A DNA stretch of 64,000 bases from Hypholoma sublateritium FD-334 SS-4 (taxonomy: Eukaryota; Basidiomycota; Agaricomycetes; Agaricales; Strophariaceae), in contig KN817523.1 in assembly GCA_000827495.1 (NCBI GenBank), positions 424,557-488,556 on the forward strand, read 5' to 3'. The translations under genes were made by a program, and so were the position numbers. Of the stretch, positions 57,301 through 64,000 are shown one piece after another (the first letter of the stretch is position 1; each line of letters starts with the position of its first letter). The notes beneath the pieces are model-generated. The model was not told the origin of the DNA, made no database searches, and saw only the letters and a list, made by a program, of their open reading frames with translations.

Positions 57301-60300
57301 TTGACAGGTAAACCGACTGTTACTGTCATAGAGAGAAGTTGCTCACATTGATCCAACTTAACGGACGATTGAACAGCCAAATCAACTTTTAGGCCAGCCA
57401 AAGAATTCAAGATGGCACCGTCCGCGTCAAATTGTTTTCCACTTTTGTTTGTTTGAGATGCTGGCAGCGGAGCAAAAACTGAGAACTTACCTAACGCATG
57501 TTGGCGCCGAAGAATCAACGGTGGTTATAACCTTGATAAGAATGAAGTAAACATATGATCAACGAATATAATGAATAGAAGCTTACAGGTGGCTTGAAAC
57601 TTGGGTTTGATAAAACGAACTGGAAAAGCCCGGTGAGAGGTCCAAGGTCAACGTCGTTGCTTTGCGACGTGATGAGTAGTAATTGGATGATCGTGGGCGG
57701 GTCCAAATTGAAATTTAGAGGCAGCGAAGACGAAGTTACCGAACCATGCCCAGAGGCAACAATGGGATGAGCTGATTCGTCCGTGTTGGGGATTGACCCC
57801 AGTGTCAGGTTGTGGAAGGTGGCCGTGGCCGATAGTTGGATCAGATTGATGCTAGCGGTGAAAGGATTGGCAAGGATAAATGATGTAGCCGCAATCCCTG
57901 TATTGACAACATTGGTGGGGAAAGTAAGGGATGCCGATTGAATGAGGTTTTGCTTGATACCAGGGATAGTTACGGGTGACAAGTGAATTTGGGCCAAAGC
58001 TGATTGCAAGGACTGAATGGGTGTCGAGCCAGTAAACCCAGAGATAACAGTGTTTGAATCTGATCCCTGAATGAAAGCTTCCAACAGTGCGTTGCCGGCA
58101 GGTATAGCTGCACCCTGTGGGGAGAAATGTACATCTGTGTTCCGTGTCAGCTTATAATCGGGCGGGAAAAGGAACATGGATACCGATTGAATAGCTCGCA
58201 TTTCCGGGAACGATGACAAGATTGCTCTGGAAACGGTTAGAAATGTGCAAAGAAAGCCAGTAGAAATTACCTACGATATCCGCTGATCCAATGGTTTGAT
58301 CACTAATATGAAAATTCAGCATGTGTACTAGAAGAATACATATCGCTCTTAACTTACTTGAACTCAAGATTGAAGGAAACGTCGCCAGTGCCTGATGAAC
58401 AATTGTACCATTATTATTATTTGACACCAAAGCAGGCGAAACAGAAAAGCACGTACCAATTGTCAAGTTACTGGAGGAAAAGGACCATTAGCAAGGGAAC
58501 ATGCAACACAGTAGATTACTATTCACCTTGGATTGAAGAGAGCGCTATCGACTTTGATGAGGAGGAAGTCGGAGAACCCTTGGTTGACATCCAAGTTGCT
58601 GACTGTCACAGGCCGCGTATCCAGGCCTTGAAGCCCAGCAATATCCGAGTCGACGGCGAAGACAATATTCGTCAAAGATATCAAGCCAACGGCTGTGTTG
58701 GCATCGGCATTAGCTGAGCCGCTCAATTGCAGCGTCTCTTTGGAGCCGACGGTAGTAGCCGCCACAAATTGATCGAAGGTCGGCTGGCCATCATTCGACA
58801 CCTCCAAAGCCACATTCTCAAAACTAAGATGGATGATACGAGTGTCCACGTCGGTCGTGCTGGGCCCCTTGGGAATAGCCAACTGCCCAAAGGATGATCC
58901 TCCGAACCCAAGGGTGATAGTCTGCTGCAGTGCTGTGATATCGACTGGGAAGCCGAACGGCAACGTAAAGGCGGCGTCTGTCGAGCTACTGCTGGTCATA
59001 GGGCTGAAGGGCGAATTTTCCGAGAACATCAAAGTGAGCTGGTTGAGGTCGATCGACTTGATGAGTGACAGTTTTCCTTGATTAGGAAGGACTGTTGCCA
59101 CTTGCAGAGCTTGGATGCCCTGGTTGAGCCATGTCACCTAAAGCGGGGTGATAAGTCACATAACCTTTGGTAAAAATAGTGACGTACGTCGCTGGGACCG
59201 GCGCTAGAGCCTTGGACAGTCACATTACTATCTTCGCCTTGGATGAAGGTGTTGAAAATATCAGAGACAGTAGCAAGTCCAGCAGGACTACTCTGCGGTA
59301 TCAAGCGTCCTGCAAGAGAAATCTGAGAGGTCGAGCCGGGCGCTAAGGTCACAGAACCAGTGCTAGCAACAGGTGCGATCATAACATTATTGGCGAATGT
59401 GTTGAAACCGAGCGAGCTTAGTTGAATACCAACTTGGGAAGGCTTCAAAAGCAGGTTAGTGTAAATTTGGTATGATTGGAATGGAACTTTGCATACATTG
59501 ATCACCGTCGTCTCGATAGTGAGGTGGATTCCTCCTGCTGGATCGTTGGAAGGAAGATCGAAACTATTGATGACCACGCCATTGACCAGGCCATTGAAAC
59601 CTTTCAAAGTCACAGTTCTCGAAGTGAAAGTAATGTTGGGCACGGATATGCCTGCCAGATGTCAAACGGCGTTATCGAGGAAAGATATAGAAAAGACATA
59701 CCCAACGCGTTGACTGCATCGAAAAGTCAGAATCGTTGAAATGAAATTGAATAAACAACCGTACCAGTCAAATTTTCACCCGAAATTTCCCAATCAAATG
59801 ATTCGGTGGTAAGCAAAGTCTACACTTATTTAATTTGCGTGAAGCTATTTAGATGCTGATACATACCTTTGTGAAGTTTGCTAGGTGGTCGACGTCCGCG
59901 ACCTGGAAATTTGCTTGAGAGTTGATAGTCCCACCAACGTTGCCCGTCACTTTGATGTCGTTCATCGACACCTGCCCGATCGGCTTTCCTTCCCAAGAGA
60001 TAGTAAGGCCAGATGGGAAGGAGATCGTCGCATCGACTGTCGAAGATAGTCAACAAATGTTGCTTTGCATAAATCATTAAGGAGTCTTACATGGACCGGC
60101 ATTTGTGATACTTCCCTTGAGGGCCGTTGCTAGAAAAGAACTAGTGAGATAGATACCAAAAACAAATCGAATGTTCCTCACTGAAAGCATTCTGGCCAGG
60201 GTTGATGATATTGACGGTGTCCAACCTATTGACATATGATGAATAGAAGTCGGTCGGGAACTACAATAACTACCTACCCAAGACCAGACCCTCCTACGAT

Positions 60301-63300
60301 TGTTTGTACAATCGGGGATGCAAGGATGGGTAGAATGATGTCGATCGTCTTGTCTGTTGCAGTCGGAACTCCACTTTGGGTAAACTGCAACGTTGTCGGA
60401 TAATCACCTAAAGATAGTCATGTTAGTAGCAGTCAGGTTAAGAACGTTGAATGTAATCAGTACCGATGGTTATCCCTGTCGTCAGCACAACATCGGATTC
60501 CAGCTTCTGGAATGCAGCTTGCACGAAAGTAGGTAGATCAAACCCACTACCCCAAGGAAAGATATAATTCAGAAAAGTTCTTCATGATGGAGTATATACA
60601 TACGTGAAGATGTTGCTACGCTTGACCGCTGGCACCTCGCGTTTGGTCGACCCGGTGATAGGCAAATATTGGATACCTGCCAAGGACACAATCTGATCCA
60701 AGGGAGCCACATCAAGGCCCGCCTCAACGGCGAGAGCGCGTGTCACCGTAAATAGGGCAGCCGGGTCAAAGTTCATGTCTAAATCAAGCTGCGGGGATGT
60801 TGTCGTCGATTTAGGCGCCGAAGTGAAATTGACAGTCTGATTTATTGTCCCGAGTGGAATTCCGAAGGCTGAAACCGAAGACGAGACTGACGTGATTTCG
60901 AGCGCAGCGCTGAAGGGATTGGACAGAGACACAGTGACATGACTGATGTTGTTTTCTGTCCCAGTAGTCGGCAAGACTAAGGAGGAGGGTGAGCTTACAT
61001 GCCGCCGGCAAAATAAATAAGACCTACTCGTAAGATCGGCAGTGTTCAGAAGGTTCGTCTTCAGAGCGGGAAGAACGACGTCGATCGAAATAGATTCGAA
61101 GGCCGCTGATAGAGAGGCAACGTCTGTGCTATTGCTGAAGCCCAAGATCGAGAGTTGCACATCTGCGTAAGCCATTAATAAGTCAAATATCCTTGTCATG
61201 AAGCACATCAAGTACCTGTATGGCTGACAAAATCATTCAATGTCTCCTGTCCTTGGGGACTAGCGTTGGCCTTGTTACATGATATATAAATGCAACTCTC
61301 AAGATAGAATGCAAGTTGTTTCACTTACCTCGAAACTCGAAGAAGCGTTAACAGTGTTATTACCCCTTATAAGCGTTAGGTTGGGAAGGAGAGTTGTTCC
61401 CAGGATGACATTGTCGCGCGCGAGTTGCAAAGCTTTTGAAGGGTTGAATATGGATTTCAAAATTGATCACAATAAGGAAACGTACTCAGATCGCCAACCG
61501 AAAGCTCCAAGTTCGAAGGGTTGAATATCGTAACTGGAAGAAAATGTCAGATTGCGCCACCCGACCCTTCACATTCAAATGATTACCTTGCAAATCAAGC
61601 ACAATTCCGGCGCTCGTGCCACCAATGACGTCTACGGTGTCGATCGTGGTCGATCCTTTCAACCCTTGCAAACCATTCAGGGTCGTCGACACATTTACGG
61701 CAATGCCGTCTAGTGTGATCTGGCCAATGCTGAGATTCGCCACCGCGCGAGATGTACCAATTAAAAAGAAGTCCGCGACGTTCGCGTTCGTCAATTCCGT
61801 GTCTATGGGCGCCAGTCAGCTTGTTTGTTAAGCATGTTATGGAAGAGCTCACTGAAGGCCGAGAAAGCAGCATGCTGCGCATCAGGAGAAGTCAACCGCG
61901 TATCTGCGATTGTAATGTTGATTGTCCCACTCGTATCAGTTGAATTAAGTACGGATATAGACGACGTGGAAGCGCCGAGAGGCTTTAATTACTGTGAGCG
62001 GCGCTGACTTTCTCGATAATACTACTTACAGTGGATAGGCCAGCGACCGGGCTTCCGTCTGTCCCGACGATCGAGAAGTTGTTCTGGATTTCGCCGATAG
62101 ATATGCTAAAACCAAAAGGCAACTCTGGAAAAAAGTCAGACCTAATAATAATTGATCCAAAGCAAATAAGAATAGAATACTTACGAAGGCCGGCAACGAC
62201 TGTATTGCTGTTCGCCAAGGGATCCCATGGTTCGGTGGCATCGAAAGCGAGGTCCAAGTCGCCAATCGTCACGCTGTGAATGGGATTGATAGGCGCCACC
62301 GGTTTGAAAGGAACCGTCAGCGCCAGCGCTTGAATGCCGGTCGATAGCCATGAGATAGCAGAGCCGTCCGCCTGGAGTGTCGACATTCCTGTCGCGATAA
62401 CCGGGGAATTCACCGCATTCAAATAATTCGTGAACAGCTGAGAAATGCTGGCCAAGCCAGACGGGCTTGTCTGTGGCACCAACGTTCCCGAGAGCGTTAT
62501 GGAATTATTGCCGGGTGCCTATGTCGCTTATGAGGCATGTATTTGGAACGTCGCGGAGAAAAGACATACAATCACAGTGTTGGTTCCAGTGCCAATACCA
62601 AGGGAGATATTTTGGTATGCAAGTGCGAAGACCACTGTTCCCAAGTCAAGGGAGAACGGACTGAAAAAGAAGTTCAGCTACATTGAATATGCGAGAGACC
62701 AATTTCTTACCTTGGATTTACCAGCGAAGTTTCAGCGATGAATTTAATTCCTCCAGCCGGGTCGTCGCCTGGAAGCTGGAGGTTTTGTAGCACAACATTA
62801 CCACTGAAACTATTGAAGCCTGATAAAGACATCAGAAACGCACAAACGCTGCAATGATTTCAATTACCATCCAGAACGATGGTTTTATCAAAGGTTAAGC
62901 CTTTCGCAACAGGAAACTTGAGGGCTTGAACACGAAGATTATGACTTTGCAGTCTCCAAGTAAAGTTTTGAGCAGTGATTAGATGCGCAGAAAATCGCCC
63001 AAATGCAGTTTCGTCCAGGATAACAAACGTGGTATTTTGGTCAATAACTGCGCGCTTGTGTTTGGCAGAGAGTTCTCCGAGCTGCATTACTCCCAACATA
63101 GTATCACTGCCATCATCTTCTAGCCATGTCACCGTGGTGTTCTCTGTGAATTTGATGGTCGCGGAGATGATGCCGGTATTGAGAACCTATAGATTAGCAA
63201 GTTCTCTGTCAGAATATAACTATAGTTAGAAGTTGGATGTTCTTACATTTCCTTCCAAATGCAGATCAAAGCTATTTTCATTGGTTCAGAGAAGGGAGTA

Positions 63301-63800
63301 AAATTTCAAGAATAATCACGTACGATCCATTAACTGGCTGGGTTATAACTACAGCCTGAATGTCGAGGTTGGTGCGTTTGATCACAAGTGCAATAATGGC
63401 GCGAACCACCGGGAAGAGCAGGATGAACAATAGAGCGATACCCAGAGGAATCAAAATAATCTGTGATATGATGAACCAACGCCTTTTGTAGAATGGTTGC
63501 TTGGGGATAGTTGCAGCAGCGGGAGTGGAGCCAACACCAAGTCCGTCAGACGCGGTAGGGACGTCGTCGTTCCATCCACTGAGCGCGGCACCTGGAGTCC
63601 CAGCCGTGATGAGCCCTCCCGCAGGGGCGACGGCATGGGCTACACAACAGAGTCAGAAACAACGCGCTCTGTACAACGCGACAGAAATGCGGCAAACCTC
63701 GCAGGCCTTCCTGTGAGTCGAAGCTTTGCTGGGTAGGGTTGCCAATATCTGGATTGTACACTCCGCTACGGCGTCGACTCGCAGTTTGTATCTCCTCCAT
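54363..63800 (-). CDS. Giant DUF3712 single-pass membrane protein with threefold repeat
   Basis: Tens of short exons on the minus strand appear to encode one protein of well over 2,000 residues; I traced the two ends and many internal exons but not every junction. The N-terminus (MEEIQTASRRRSGVYNPDIG) is hydrophilic. One membrane segment follows in exon 2 (FIISQIILIPLGIALLFILL), with a basic stretch KRRW before it, so the large C-terminal part is probably lumenal or external. That part consists of beta-rich DUF3712 (LEA_2-like) modules. A motif LPxDDPAGGI recurs near 62755, 59540 and 56475, and PQTSPSGLASISQLFTNYL-like segments recur near 62425, 59270 and 56140. Three super-repeats of about 3.1 kb result. 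The protein ends QQTNVPTQYDLDLD. Function is unknown to me; vacuolar or endomembrane location and a lipid-related role are guesses from fold only. A split into separate genes cannot be fully excluded. Confidence 0.8.
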
Positions 63801-64000
63801 CTTCGCGTTCCGGTCGTAGGAGCCTAGACAGGATGGGTGAAAAGACGCGAAAAATTATGGGCAAGCGAGAACTGGCTCCGGCAGCCGTGTGGGGTATAAG
63901 AATGAACATTTCTGTCCCCACGGGGTCGGGGGTTAGATCCTGCTAGATCACATCGCGAGCGAGAATGGGTGGGCGCAGATGGAACATGTGCTCTTGGCCG
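63801..64000. other. Upstream region of the DUF3712 gene, right edge
   Basis: The last 200 bases lie upstream of the DUF3712 start codon and presumably hold its promoter. No other gene is supported. Confidence 0.4.

Noticed and set aside
54363..63800. Three separate tandem DUF3712 genes
   Set aside because: Only one N-terminal membrane segment was found, and no start or stop signals are apparent between repeats; one gene is simpler, though not proven.

Overview
The window is nuclear DNA of a filamentous basidiomycete, most likely an Agaricomycete. Evidence: genes packed on both strands, broken by many 47-65 base GT..AG introns; a STE3-type seven-helix receptor; MATA-type HMG-box, HbrB, dynamitin, Pex23/30-type and DUF3712 proteins typical of fungi; and a nuclear tRNA-Ser with an intron. 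I rebuilt the gene models by hand, joining exons at splice sites and checking that reading phase carried through. For most multi-exon genes the summed exon lengths divide exactly by three. There are 23 complete protein genes, one protein gene cut by the left edge, one tRNA and one non-autonomous DNA transposon.

Layout. 0-3.4 kb: end of an unknown gene and a small four-helix membrane protein. 3.5-9.8 kb: a very GC-rich block with a CipC-like protein, divergent COG5 (Golgi tethering) and ILV6 (regulatory subunit of acetolactate synthase). 9.9-11.5 kb: a fold-back CACTA-like element and non-coding DNA. 11.5-14.7 kb: an HMG-box factor and a glycine-rich RRM protein. 15.4-19.8 kb: an HMT1/ABCB6-like ABC half-transporter with a long tail. 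20.6-30 kb: a small unknown protein, NAD kinase, queuosine salvage enzyme, AIM41/YqeY protein and the ERAD ligase HRD1. 30.4-33.1 kb: an amidohydrolase. 33.7-43.3 kb: RDH54/RAD54B and a GEN1/Yen1-type nuclease head to head, then mitochondrial QRI7. 44.2-47.9 kb: an HbrB (TORC2) protein and dynamitin. 48-54 kb: tRNA-Ser(GCT), a type 2 asparaginase, a STE3 receptor and a Pex23/30-family peroxin. 54.4-63.8 kb: one very large DUF3712 membrane protein built from a threefold repeat.

Functional links. Most genes are unrelated housekeeping functions. RDH54 and the GEN1-like nuclease both act in homologous recombination and share one 668-base intergenic region. COG5, HRD1, the peroxin and dynamitin serve membrane traffic and organelles. 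QRI7, the queuosine enzyme and the tRNA touch tRNA biology but are not clustered.

Most unusual signals: at least four GC-AG introns in RDH54, each fixed by an invariant helicase motif; a two-unit fold-back transposon with a 3-bp target duplication; the threefold DUF3712 repeat; and a STE3 receptor with no recognisable pheromone gene beside it. I found no convincing wholly new multi-gene system.
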